Assembly: GCA_014377155.1 (NCBI GenBank)
Contig: JACMQD010000196.1
Location: forward strand, 1-8,873
Direction of reading: 5' to 3'
Length of the DNA: 8,873 bases
Origin: Herminiimonas sp.
Lineage (GTDB): Bacteria; Pseudomonadota; Gammaproteobacteria; Burkholderiales; Burkholderiaceae
The notes beneath the pieces were generated by a model. It searched no databases and had not been told where the DNA came from. It saw only the letters and a program-made list of their open reading frames with translations. Shown piece by piece: positions 1 to 6,232 of this stretch. Every line of letters begins with the position of its first letter. Within the stretch, counting starts at the first letter, position 1. A program made the position numbers and the translations under genes.

Positions 1-141
1 ATCCACCCACAGGGTCACGGCTATGCCGTGCTGACCCTGCATCTGCCGTGCCAGCCGCCAGCAAATTCCAATGTCGCCGTAATTGTCGTCGACCTTGCAA
101 AACAGGGCCAGGGAAGTAGGGTGGCTTTTCGTGACGGACAT
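1..141 (-). CDS. earP: EF-P arginine rhamnosyltransferase EarP, N-terminal fragment
   Basis: Only the first 47 codons are present; the gene runs off the left edge. I translated it by hand from the ATG at 141-139. The fragment contains FCKVDDNYGDIGICWRLARQ (residues 14-33) followed by a segment ending in LWVD, which is the characteristic start of EarP (DUF2331). EarP is a GT-B enzyme that transfers rhamnose from dTDP-rhamnose to a conserved arginine of elongation factor P and so relieves ribosome stalling at polyproline. The two aspartates of the DNYGD motif (D19 and D23) match the positions known to be needed for activity in the family. The start is well fixed, because the in-frame codon six triplets upstream is TGA. 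efp often lies next to earP but would be outside this window. The gene lies 75 bases beyond the deacetylase gene on the same strand and has no functional link to the polysaccharide genes, so it probably marks the end of the cluster. Confidence 0.88.
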   Translation of the reverse strand, partial: MSVTKSHPTSLALFCKVDDNYGDIGICWRLARQMQGQHGIAVTLWVD

Positions 142-189
142 GGTTGCGGTGCCATTTCAGAATCGTGGCGCCAGCATACACGAGGTATT

Positions 190-215
190 GGCGACCGGCG
201 CAGGCCGGTGTCGCC
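190..215 (-). terminator. GC-rich hairpin just past the deacetylase stop codon
   Basis: Positions 190-199 (GGCGACCGGC) pair with 204-215 (GCCGGTGTCGCC) to give a 10-pair stem with a 2-base bulge and a 4-base loop. It begins two bases after the deacetylase stop codon (219-217) and lies between that gene and earP. Its position suits a transcription terminator or a 3'-end-protecting stem. On the minus strand no run of T follows it, so intrinsic termination is uncertain. It could instead lie in the 5' leader of earP. Confidence 0.4.
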
Positions 216-216
216 G

Positions 217-2079
217 TCAGGCGGGTGGCGCCGGGACGCTACAAGCTAATTCGAGTGCGGTCACGTCGCCGGCGATGATTTGCCATGCGGCGGGGTAGCT
301 GCCGATCACGCCGTGTCCCCTAATAAACCTCGGCATCTCGCACTGCTTCTTTGAAATTGTCCAGGTCATGTCTGTCAGGGACTGCGGATGCGCGGCCAGC
401 AGATGGGCCTCGCCATCCTGGTGATCGAAACGCCAGGTCGTCAATTCACGCCGGCTCATGAATTGCGCCACCTCGGTCATCGTGTACCACTTGAATACCC
501 TGTTGCGCGCGAGCGATGCGGTGGTTTTCATCCAGGCTGTAACAGCACCGGCATAGAACCGCATACCCAGTGGATGACAGTAGATCAAGCGGATATTTTT
601 GGTATCGGCAGTAAAATTCGACACCTCGTCGAGCCAGCGAGCAATAGCCCGATGCGGAAGCCCGGAAAACATCGCCTCTTCGAACGACGCGATGCGACCG
701 AAGGGCGTAACCGGTATCGACCAGATCCGGCGGTCGACCGCGCCTTTGGCGTCGACCATGCGGGTAGCGCCGGTGCCGCCGTTGGCCGTGGTGTAATACG
801 CCACGACCTTTTGCTTGACTAGCCAGTCGGTCACCCAGTCCGGATGATTGCCATTCGGCGCGGCGTACTCGAGCAGCGGCTTGCCGAGGATGCGCCGCAT
901 GACGTCGTCGTTTTTGACCAGGTATTTGGTAAAACTGTCCTGATTGCGCTCGGTGACCTCTTTGCCGAAATGATTATGTATCCAGCCGCCGTGGTTGCCG
1001 ATGGCATGGCCTTTTGCTGCGAGCTCGCGAATCCAGGCCTGGGCCGATGGACTGCGTTCGGCATCCATGCCTTTTGCGTCGCCTTCCGTATCGACATCAG
1101 GACCGGCCGTGAAATGGATCGAGTACGGTCCCTGGTCGAGCGCGCCGATGGATTGCATGAAATTCAGGTTGGGGATCGCCGCACCGGAATCGACATGAAT
1201 ATTGAGCACCAAGCCACCGATTCCTTTCGGGGAGCTCAGCAAGCGGGGCAATGCCACCACGTCGTCGGAGAAATAGCGCAGGAACGCATGCAGTAATAAA
1301 CCATCGGTGCGGGTCTGCAACAAGCCCAATGGCACATTGACGAACAGGCTCTTACCGCTGCCGAAACTGTTCTCGATTGCTGCCACGCTGCCATTTGCGG
1401 CCATCAGCAGCACGTTGTCAGGGACGCCGGCGGCGGCGGTCATGAACAAGGGATATTCGAGCTTGTCGTAGTGATAGGTAGTAAGCCAGCGATCGACGAT
1501 GCGGCTGCCCTGCGGACGCGGATTTTCGGTGTTGAATCGGCCGGGAGTGATGCCCAGTTTGACCATGGCCGCTGCCGTGCCACCGATCGCATCGCGTGCC
1601 AGCGTCTGGTCGCCGTACTGCCGATAGAGGGCGTAATCGACGCCCGCCACATCCGATAGCCGCGACTTGCCAGGCGCATAGCTGCCTGCCAGGTCCAGTG
1701 TCAGCGCATCATGCACCAGCATCAGCGCGCCACCTTCATGCACATAGCGTTTGAGCTTGTCGATCAGCATGGCATTGCCGCGCCGGTGCACACTATCCGG
1801 AAGAATGATGCCGACATAGTTTTTCCGGGACAGCCCGAATGGTCGCAGAAATGCGCTGGCAGTCAAGGGTTCGAGCTTGATGCCCTCCTCCGATGCGGCC
1901 TGTATCCAGCCGGCGAACTCGGCGTCGTCGAGGGCATCCGGGACCAGCAATGCGATCGTGTGTTCTGCCGGTATGCGCAGTTCCGCACCGAGCAGCCAGG
2001 CCGAACAGCCCACCAGCGACGCCGCGCACACCAGCACGATCAGTCCAGTCAAAGACTTCATTTTCTTGACAGTTATCAT
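217..2079 (-). CDS. Lipoprotein with GATase-like and polysaccharide-deacetylase-like domains
   Basis: Predicted envelope lipoprotein of 620 residues. The N-terminus ends in the lipobox LVGC (lipidated Cys about residue 25); the following Ser suggests outer-membrane sorting. Residues about 37-271 look like a class I glutamine-amidotransferase-like fold (IALLVPDALDD, GGALMLVHD, SLFVNVPLG), as found beside deacetylase domains in some exopolysaccharide proteins. Residues about 285-540 look like a divergent NodB/CE4-type deacetylase: LNIHVDSG (D297), GNHGGWIHNHF (H363, H368, H370), AAPNG (P408) and YCHPLG (H502) lie where the usual metal-binding and catalytic motifs would be, but the usual TFDD and HSxxH forms are altered. 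It is probably a de-N-acetylase of the polymer made by this cluster; activity is not certain. The frame stays open upstream to 2166, but that stretch is 11-base tandem repeats. ATG 2079 or ATG 2061 (Cys at residue 19) is therefore more likely; neither has a clear ribosome-binding site. It is the last gene of the cluster, before earP. Confidence 0.75.
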   Translation of the reverse strand: MITVKKMKSLTGLIVLVCAASLVGCSAWLLGAELRIPAEHTIALLVPDALDDAEFAGWIQAASEEGIKLEPLTASAFLRPFGLSRKNYVGIILPDSVHRRGNAMLIDKLKRYVHEGGALMLVHDALTLDLAGSYAPGKSRLSDVAGVDYALYRQYGDQTLARDAIGGTAAAMVKLGITPGRFNTENPRPQGSRIVDRWLTTYHYDKLEYPLFMTAAAGVPDNVLLMAANGSVAAIENSFGSGKSLFVNVPLGLLQTRTDGLLLHAFLRYFSDDVVALPRLLSSPKGIGGLVLNIHVDSGAAIPNLNFMQSIGALDQGPYSIHFTAGPDVDTEGDAKGMDAERSPSAQAWIRELAAKGHAIGNHGGWIHNHFGKEVTERNQDSFTKYLVKNDDVMRRILGKPLLEYAAPNGNHPDWVTDWLVKQKVVAYYTTANGGTGATRMVDAKGAVDRRIWSIPVTPFGRIASFEEAMFSGLPHRAIARWLDEVSNFTADTKNIRLIYCHPLGMRFYAGAVTAWMKTTASLARNRVFKWYTMTEVAQFMSRRELTTWRFDHQDGEAHLLAAHPQSLTDMTWTISKKQCEMPRFIRGHGVIGSYPAAWQIIAGDVTALELACSVPAPPA

Positions 2080-2101
2080 TTTAGTCGTCGTCGTAACAGG
2101 T

Positions 2102-2156
2102 CGGCAGTAAGCAGGTAATAAGCACCCAATAAGTAGGCAGCGAGCAGGCAGCAAGC
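2102..2156. repeat. Five imperfect 11-base tandem repeats between two genes
   Basis: On the minus strand five consecutive 11-mers occur without gaps: GCTTGCTGCCT (2156-2146), GCTCGCTGCCT (2145-2135), ACTTATTGGGT (2134-2124), GCTTATTACCT (2123-2113) and GCTTACTGCCG (2112-2102). The consensus is about GCTTACTGCCT. The first two differ at one base, and the third is the most diverged. The array fills most of the gap between the membrane-protein stop (2186) and the deacetylase start (2079 or 2061). The period is close to one turn of DNA, so a regulator-binding array is possible, but slippage-derived sequence with no function is equally possible. Confidence 0.75.
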
Positions 2157-2185
2157 GGGCCGCCACTGCGAAACCGGCGTCATTG

Positions 2186-3016
2186 CTAAGCCGTTGCGCG
2201 GGCAGGCAACGTGCTCGCCGCCCAGGAATACAATGCGACGAAGATCAGCACATCGAACACGCCGCCGAAGCAGATCGTGAGAATCGGCATCAACAGCACC
2301 GAAAAATGGTGCAGCACCACCGCATGCAGCACGATTTGATGCGGGATCATCAGCACAAAGTAACCCAGGATCAGCATGGTATGCAGCACCTTGGTTGCGT
2401 AAGCCGCGTCAAGCAGGTAATACCCCAGCGTCAGCATGATCGGCACCGCCAGACTGACGCTGTAACCGACCTGGGCCAGGTCGTCCAGGTGATCGGCGAC
2501 GCCGTAAGGAAACTGCGACGGCATGATCAGAAAAAATAGCAGCGCCAGCATCTGTATGAAGCACAGGATCCGTATCAGATATCGGAGCGGCAGTCTTTGA
2601 TCGTCAAGGCGCGAGGAGAGCAAAAACACCATTGCGGTCAGTACGGCCGTGACAAGCCAGGCACCCTGCCCGGGCATGTCAAGCCGGCTGTCGGTGGCGA
2701 CCCAGTGCAGTCCCAGTAACGTGTCGCCGCTGCCATCGACAAGCGCTTCCAGTGGCAGGTCGAGAAGCACGGCCCAGTACAGAATGCAGTTGCGCCAGAA
2801 TGCCAGCAGCCAGGGGCCGGCCCAACCGATCGACAGGCAAAACGCCAATGGCAACAGCAGCGCCTGCACTAGGCGGCCGGGGTCGACCGCCATGCTGCGC
2901 AGCGAGCGGTGCGCAGGCGCTTTGCCGTGGCGCTGTTTGGCACGCTCCAGTGACGACGACGCCACCCTAAACGCGTGTTCGCGCACGGCGTCGGAATCGG
3001 CAGCATCCTTCAACAT
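2186..3016 (-). CDS. Multi-pass inner-membrane protein of unknown family
   Basis: I do not recognise the family. The 276-residue protein has a charged N-terminal tail of about 45 residues (probably cytoplasmic) and then about six hydrophobic segments: roughly 49-73, 118-134, 148-166, 184-203, 208-233 and 237-266. Between the first and second lies an amphipathic stretch (about 80-117) containing LDLPLEALVDGSGDTLLGLH. Another loop (167-182) contains FPYGVADHLDDL. Histidines cluster near the fifth segment (H226, H231, H236, H237), which may hint at a metal or catalytic site; no known motif was matched. The start at ATG 3016 is supported by GAGGTG (3025-3020) overlapping the upstream stop, and lies 7 bases after the YaiO-like gene. 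Position between the barrel and the deacetylase suggests a role in polymer modification (for example substituent transfer) or secretion, but this is only inferred from neighbours. Confidence 0.72.
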   Translation of the reverse strand: MLKDAADSDAVREHAFRVASSSLERAKQRHGKAPAHRSLRSMAVDPGRLVQALLLPLAFCLSIGWAGPWLLAFWRNCILYWAVLLDLPLEALVDGSGDTLLGLHWVATDSRLDMPGQGAWLVTAVLTAMVFLLSSRLDDQRLPLRYLIRILCFIQMLALLFFLIMPSQFPYGVADHLDDLAQVGYSVSLAVPIMLTLGYYLLDAAYATKVLHTMLILGYFVLMIPHQIVLHAVVLHHFSVLLMPILTICFGGVFDVLIFVALYSWAASTLPARATA

Positions 3017-3019
3017 AGG

Positions 3020-3025
3020 CACCTC
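3020..3025 (-). promoter_or_regulatory. Ribosome-binding site overlapping the upstream stop codon
   Basis: GAGGTG read on the minus strand overlaps the TGA stop of the beta-barrel gene (3026-3024) and lies just before the ATG at 3016; the GAGG core is five bases away. It decides the start of the multi-pass membrane protein against longer readings into the barrel gene, and suggests translational coupling. Confidence 0.65.
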
Positions 3026-3851
3026 ATTCGAACTGGCGAAAGACACCAAGGTTGACCCCGCTGCGTTCGTACGAAGGATTGCGATAATGATTCAGGTCGG
3101 CCAAAAAGCCGGTGCGGGAATCGATCCAATGGCGCCATCCGAGACTGATTTCCTTGCTTTGAAAATCGACTAGGGCTGTATTTTCGGCAATCGTCAAATA
3201 GCCCTCGCCGCCCCATCCGTAGCGCACCGAGAACAGATCCTGACGGTCACGCCCGTACGTGGCTGCCAGGAATTGCTGATGCGTCACGACCGCGCCTGGC
3301 GTACTGCGGTTGTAGCGCACGCCACCTTCGACCACGAGTGGCTGGTCGAAATAGTAAGCGGCGGACAAGCCCAGACCATGATCGGCATGACCGTCGGGTG
3401 CCTTGTAATACCCCAAGCCCAGCGACGTCACCAGATTTTGTCGGGCGAACCATTTCTTGTTGAGCGTAGCGTCGAGGCGATAGCGTGGCAAGTAAAAGGC
3501 GCCGTTGCCCGCGCCAGCGCCGGCGCTGGCATACCACTGCGGCGAGATCGTGAACGTATCGGCGACGCCGACAAAATTCCCTGCTTCGCCGAATTCTTTT
3601 TTCGCTGACAGTTCGCCCTGCAACACATGGTCTCCGGTGGCGTAGGTGCCGCGCACGGTCACATTTCGCCAGCCAGCGTAGCCAGCGGTCAGTGTCTGGC
3701 CGCCAGCACTGAGTTCGATACTGCGCGCCAATTTTAGCGAAAGCGTCTCTGGTGGTTTTTGAGGGTTCTGTTCGCCGTTTGCAGACCATGAAAAAAGAGC
3801 CACCGACAGAAATAAAAAGAAATTGCGAAGGCTGGCTGTTCGTGTTGACAT
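3024..3851 (-). CDS. YaiO-like outer-membrane beta-barrel protein
   Basis: Predicted exported outer-membrane protein, 275 residues when started at ATG 3851. That start gives a normal signal peptide (hydrophobic FFLFLSVALFSWSA, cleavage about residue 24-27). The mature part has no long hydrophobic helix. It is rich in alternating aromatic, small and polar strands such as NVTVRGTYATGDHVLQGELS and FLADLNHYRN, separated by Gly/Asn turns, and ends in the aromatic strand VNLGVFRQFE. Length and pattern fit the YaiO family of outer-membrane barrels (E. coli YaiO is about 260 residues), which sits beside a family 2 glycosyltransferase in E. coli. The likely role is a pore for the polysaccharide. There is no TPR region like that of PgaA or BcsC. 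The frame also opens at ATG 3932, which overlaps the wecB stop as ATGA. That start would put about 37 residues before the hydrophobic core, but the overlap fits the coupling seen elsewhere here, so it cannot be excluded. Confidence 0.78.
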   Translation of the reverse strand: MSTRTASLRNFFLFLSVALFSWSANGEQNPQKPPETLSLKLARSIELSAGGQTLTAGYAGWRNVTVRGTYATGDHVLQGELSAKKEFGEAGNFVGVADTFTISPQWYASAGAGAGNGAFYLPRYRLDATLNKKWFARQNLVTSLGLGYYKAPDGHADHGLGLSAAYYFDQPLVVEGGVRYNRSTPGAVVTHQQFLAATYGRDRQDLFSVRYGWGGEGYLTIAENTALVDFQSKEISLGWRHWIDSRTGFLADLNHYRNPSYERSGVNLGVFRQFE

Positions 3852-3928
3852 GTCGGGTTCTCGCACAGGGAATTCGGTGGCCAGCGATGCACGCCGCCAG
3901 GCGGTTTTCTTCAGGACGATGCTCGGCA

Positions 3929-5134
3929 TCATGCGGCCCGCCGCTCTGCCAGAGAATCAGCGCCAGACCAGACACCGTCCTTGTACTGCGCGCTGGAGAT
4001 GACGTCGGCAATGCGCGTGCCAGATTGGCCGTCGCCGAACGGGCTCACGGCGAGTTGCATGCTGCGGTAAAGCCTGGCATCGCCAAGCAATCGGTCGATC
4101 GCCTGCGTCATGGTTGTCAGATCGGTGCCGACCAGCGTTGCACCGCCGGCCTGGACCAGCTCCTGGCGTTCGGTGCTGGTTCGCGCGATCAGGACCGGTT
4201 TGGCGAAGGCGGACGCTTCTTCCTGGATGCCGCCGGAATCTGTCAGCGTGAAGTCGCATTGCATCAGCAGTCGGATCATAGTTTGATAACCTACCGGCGG
4301 CAATAAGCAAATGCGTGCCCGAACCGCCGGCGAAAGTAGTGCAACCTCGCTTTCCACATCGGATCGTACCGCGGCATTCGGATGAACTGGCCAGACCACG
4401 CACGTATCGCCGTGACGCGCCAGCATGGCACCGACCGCTCTGGCAATATTGCGTATCGGCTGGCCCCAGTTTTCGCGGCGATGGGCGGTTACGAGAATCA
4501 GCCGACGGCTGGCTACCGCGGCCAGGAATGGCGACAGCACGGACGGCATCATCTCATCCGGATTGTCGGTGGCGAGCAAAATGCGTTCACGCGTCCACAG
4601 GGCCGCGTCGATGACGGTATTACCGACTTCGAAAATACGTGCCGCATGAATATCTTCGCCGAGCAGGTTTTGCCGCGCTTGGCGGGTTGGAGAAAAATTC
4701 CAATGCGCCAGTCGTCCGATGATCTCGCGGTTTTTTTCTTCAGGAAACGGCTCGCGTTCGAACGTGCGCAATCCCGCTTCGATATGGGCGACCGGTTTGT
4801 CGTGGTAATAGCCGATCATCGCACCTGCCAGGGCCGAGGTGGTGTCGCCCTGCACCAGCATGATGTCGGGATCGAGCGCGCGCAGCCCTTCATCGACACC
4901 TTCGAGCAGTGCCGATGTCAAATGCGCGAGCGATGATGATTTGCGTTTGAGGTCGATGGTGTAGTCGGGCCGCATATCGAAAAAATCATATAGTTCGTCC
5001 GCAACGGCGCCGTGTTGCCCGGTATGCAGGATCAGCGAGCGGTGCCCTTGCCGAAGCAGCGCTTTGTGCACCGGCGCCATCTTGATGATTTCGGGACGGG
5101 TTCCGATGCAGGTCAAACAGGTTTTCGTTTTCAT
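3929..5134 (-). CDS. wecB: UDP-N-acetylglucosamine 2-epimerase (non-hydrolysing)
   Basis: Cytoplasmic GT-B-fold enzyme that interconverts UDP-GlcNAc and UDP-ManNAc. The 401-residue protein carries the family signatures in order: GTRPEIIK (11-18), HTGQH (37-41), VQGDTTS (D97), HIEAGLRT (E119), PEEKNR (E133), VTAHRREN (H218) and DSGGIQEE near residue 300. These include the acidic and histidine residues needed for catalysis in E. coli WecB, so the enzyme should be active. It is about 25 residues longer than the E. coli enzyme, mainly at the C-terminus. The start is ATG 5134, preceded by AAGAGG six bases upstream; an in-frame TTG at 5140 is less likely. No UDP-ManNAc dehydrogenase (wecC) is present in the window, so the product may be used as ManNAc itself rather than oxidised. 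Its place inside the cluster suggests that it supplies the glycosyltransferase with UDP-ManNAc. Confidence 0.95.
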   Translation of the reverse strand: MKTKTCLTCIGTRPEIIKMAPVHKALLRQGHRSLILHTGQHGAVADELYDFFDMRPDYTIDLKRKSSSLAHLTSALLEGVDEGLRALDPDIMLVQGDTTSALAGAMIGYYHDKPVAHIEAGLRTFEREPFPEEKNREIIGRLAHWNFSPTRQARQNLLGEDIHAARIFEVGNTVIDAALWTRERILLATDNPDEMMPSVLSPFLAAVASRRLILVTAHRRENWGQPIRNIARAVGAMLARHGDTCVVWPVHPNAAVRSDVESEVALLSPAVRARICLLPPVGYQTMIRLLMQCDFTLTDSGGIQEEASAFAKPVLIARTSTERQELVQAGGATLVGTDLTTMTQAIDRLLGDARLYRSMQLAVSPFGDGQSGTRIADVISSAQYKDGVWSGADSLAERRAA

Positions 5135-5140
5135 GTACAA

Positions 5141-5146
5141 CCTCTT
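5141..5146 (-). promoter_or_regulatory. Ribosome-binding site of wecB
   Basis: AAGAGG on the minus strand ends six bases before ATG 5134. It selects this ATG over the TTG two codons upstream and is the clearest ribosome-binding site attached to a certain gene in the window. Confidence 0.75.
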
Positions 5147-5169
5147 GTAAATTGCTGGGGGTGTTTGGC

Positions 5170-5191
5170 ACCTGTCCTGGTCTGAACAGGT
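5170..5191 (-). promoter_or_regulatory. Inverted repeat in the wecB leader
   Basis: On the minus strand ACCTGTTC (5191-5184) and GGACAGGT (5177-5170) form an 8-pair stem with one G-T pair and a 6-base loop, 35 bases before the wecB start codon. It lies in the 114-base gap between the exported-protein gene and wecB, the largest gap inside the cluster. It could be an operator, an mRNA leader stem or a processing site. It is not followed by a T-tract on the minus strand, so it is not a terminator by itself. Confidence 0.4.
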
Positions 5192-5195
5192 CCTT

Positions 5196-5230
5196 AAAAA
5201 AATGCGGCTCGTTATAGCTGTTCGGCCTGC
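5196..5230 (-). terminator. Possible weak terminator before wecB
   Basis: After the stop codon at 5251-5249 the minus strand reads a GC-rich stretch, with GCAGGC (about 5230-5225) able to pair imperfectly with GCCGC (about 5208-5204), followed by seven T (5202-5196). The stem is short, carries a bulge and has a large loop, so at best this is a partial terminator that reduces read-through from the first three genes into wecB. Confidence 0.25.
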
Positions 5231-5248
5231 GACTGCGCCGTCGACCGG

Positions 5249-6232
5249 TCAGCCACACGGCTCTTCCGGTGCTGCCATACGCACATTCTTTTGTTGGAGG
5301 ATCTGACTCGCGACCTCGTCGGTGACCGTCCAGTGCACACTGTGACGATATTTGGCCGTCTCGCGCAGCCAGCAGCGCGCCGATGCCAAGTCACGCTGGC
5401 GCAGCGCGACAACGGCGACCAGACCCCACGCAAAATCGTCGTGCACCTGGCTTAGCCACAGACGCCGATGCTCGGTCATCCACCTTTTGTAATAACTCGC
5501 CGCATCAGTCGACAGCAGAGAAAAATCCACGAAGAGTGGGAAAATCTGTGCGACATGTTCGGGATAGAAAGTGTGCGCGAGACGCTGCTGTTCGGGCTGG
5601 GTGGAGACAAGAAAGCGTTGCTGGCCGTCGTCCCAGAACACGGCGCGAATCGATTCCGCGAGTTTGCCCGCGCTATTGGTTTTGCGGCCGACCTGGCGCG
5701 CCGGCTTCCACGACCACACTTCGAGGTTATCCATGAACAAGCCGTGCTGATATACCGGGGAAACGAGGTAAATGCCACGCTTGTCGCGCAGGCGTCGCAA
5801 CGCGGCGCCACTCATCTGATAACTCTGTCGCCACGCCGGTTTGTCTTGTAACCTGGCTGGCATCGTGTCGAGAAATTTCAACCACAACGCCAGCAGTGCA
5901 TCGTCAGCGTCGGCGGTCTTGCAAGGCGCCCACACCGGACCTACCCGGCAAAAACGGTCGAACGTCGCGTCGGGCTTTTGCCGCGCCATCACCCATTCGG
6001 CCCATTTTTCGGCATGCGACGAAATATCGAGACCGTTTTCGTGCGCCAGCAACAGCGCCTGCAAAGCGAAATACGGATCGACCGTGTCGCCACGGTGCAG
6101 GATCGAAATCGCACCGCCGTCATCTACATAGCCTGCCAGCGACAACACAGCCGGCGCAGCGTTCGCAAGCGCGGCCGCGCCGGCAAGCCACACCAGCCCC
6201 AGCATTGCAAGAAAACCAGATAGTCGGTTCAT
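5249..6232 (-). CDS. Exported helical protein, possible six-hairpin glycosidase-like
   Basis: Predicted periplasmic protein of 327 residues with a signal peptide (MNRLSGFLAMLGLVWLAGAA, then ALANA, cleavage about residue 25). The start at ATG 6232 overlaps the previous stop as ATGA. The mature protein is mainly amphipathic helices with short loops rich in Asp, Trp and aromatics: DPYFALQALLLAHENGLD (52-69), KTADADDALLALWLKFLD (105-122), YQHGLFMDNLEVW (161-173), FYPEHVAQIFPLF (222-234) and VHDDFAWGLVAVVAL (263-277). This spacing resembles (alpha/alpha)6-toroid carbohydrate enzymes such as GH8 and related lyases, but I could not match a catalytic motif. Possible acid residues are D107/D109/D110, D168, E171, D265 and D266. 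C95 and C104 could form a disulfide. It may trim or release the polymer or bind the synthase on the periplasmic side. The family assignment is weak; export is well supported. Confidence 0.7.
   Translation of the reverse strand: MNRLSGFLAMLGLVWLAGAAALANAAPAVLSLAGYVDDGGAISILHRGDTVDPYFALQALLLAHENGLDISSHAEKWAEWVMARQKPDATFDRFCRVGPVWAPCKTADADDALLALWLKFLDTMPARLQDKPAWRQSYQMSGAALRRLRDKRGIYLVSPVYQHGLFMDNLEVWSWKPARQVGRKTNSAGKLAESIRAVFWDDGQQRFLVSTQPEQQRLAHTFYPEHVAQIFPLFVDFSLLSTDAASYYKRWMTEHRRLWLSQVHDDFAWGLVAVVALRQRDLASARCWLRETAKYRHSVHWTVTDEVASQILQQKNVRMAAPEEPCG

Noticed and set aside
142..216. Promoter for earP with TATGCT as -10
   Set aside because: There is no matching -35 element, so a single hexamer is insufficient.
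388..822. Open frame on the plus strand opposite the deacetylase domain
   Set aside because: It is antisense to recognisable deacetylase motifs, and its product is low in hydrophobic structure and resembles no family.
2081..2098. Short run of TCG triplets
   Set aside because: Only three to four units next to the 11-base array; too short to be more than base composition.
2080..2166. N-terminal extension of the lipoprotein to ATG 2166
   Set aside because: The extension is made of the 11-base tandem repeats and would put 53 residues before the lipobox Cys; starts at 2079 or 2061 give a normal lipoprotein signal.
5203..5248. Promoter for wecB with TATAAC as -10
   Set aside because: No acceptable -35 hexamer lies at 16-18 bases from it.
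5249..6232. Identification as a BcsZ-type GH8 cellulase
   Set aside because: The GH8 catalytic surroundings are not visible, and no BcsA or BcsB accompanies it.
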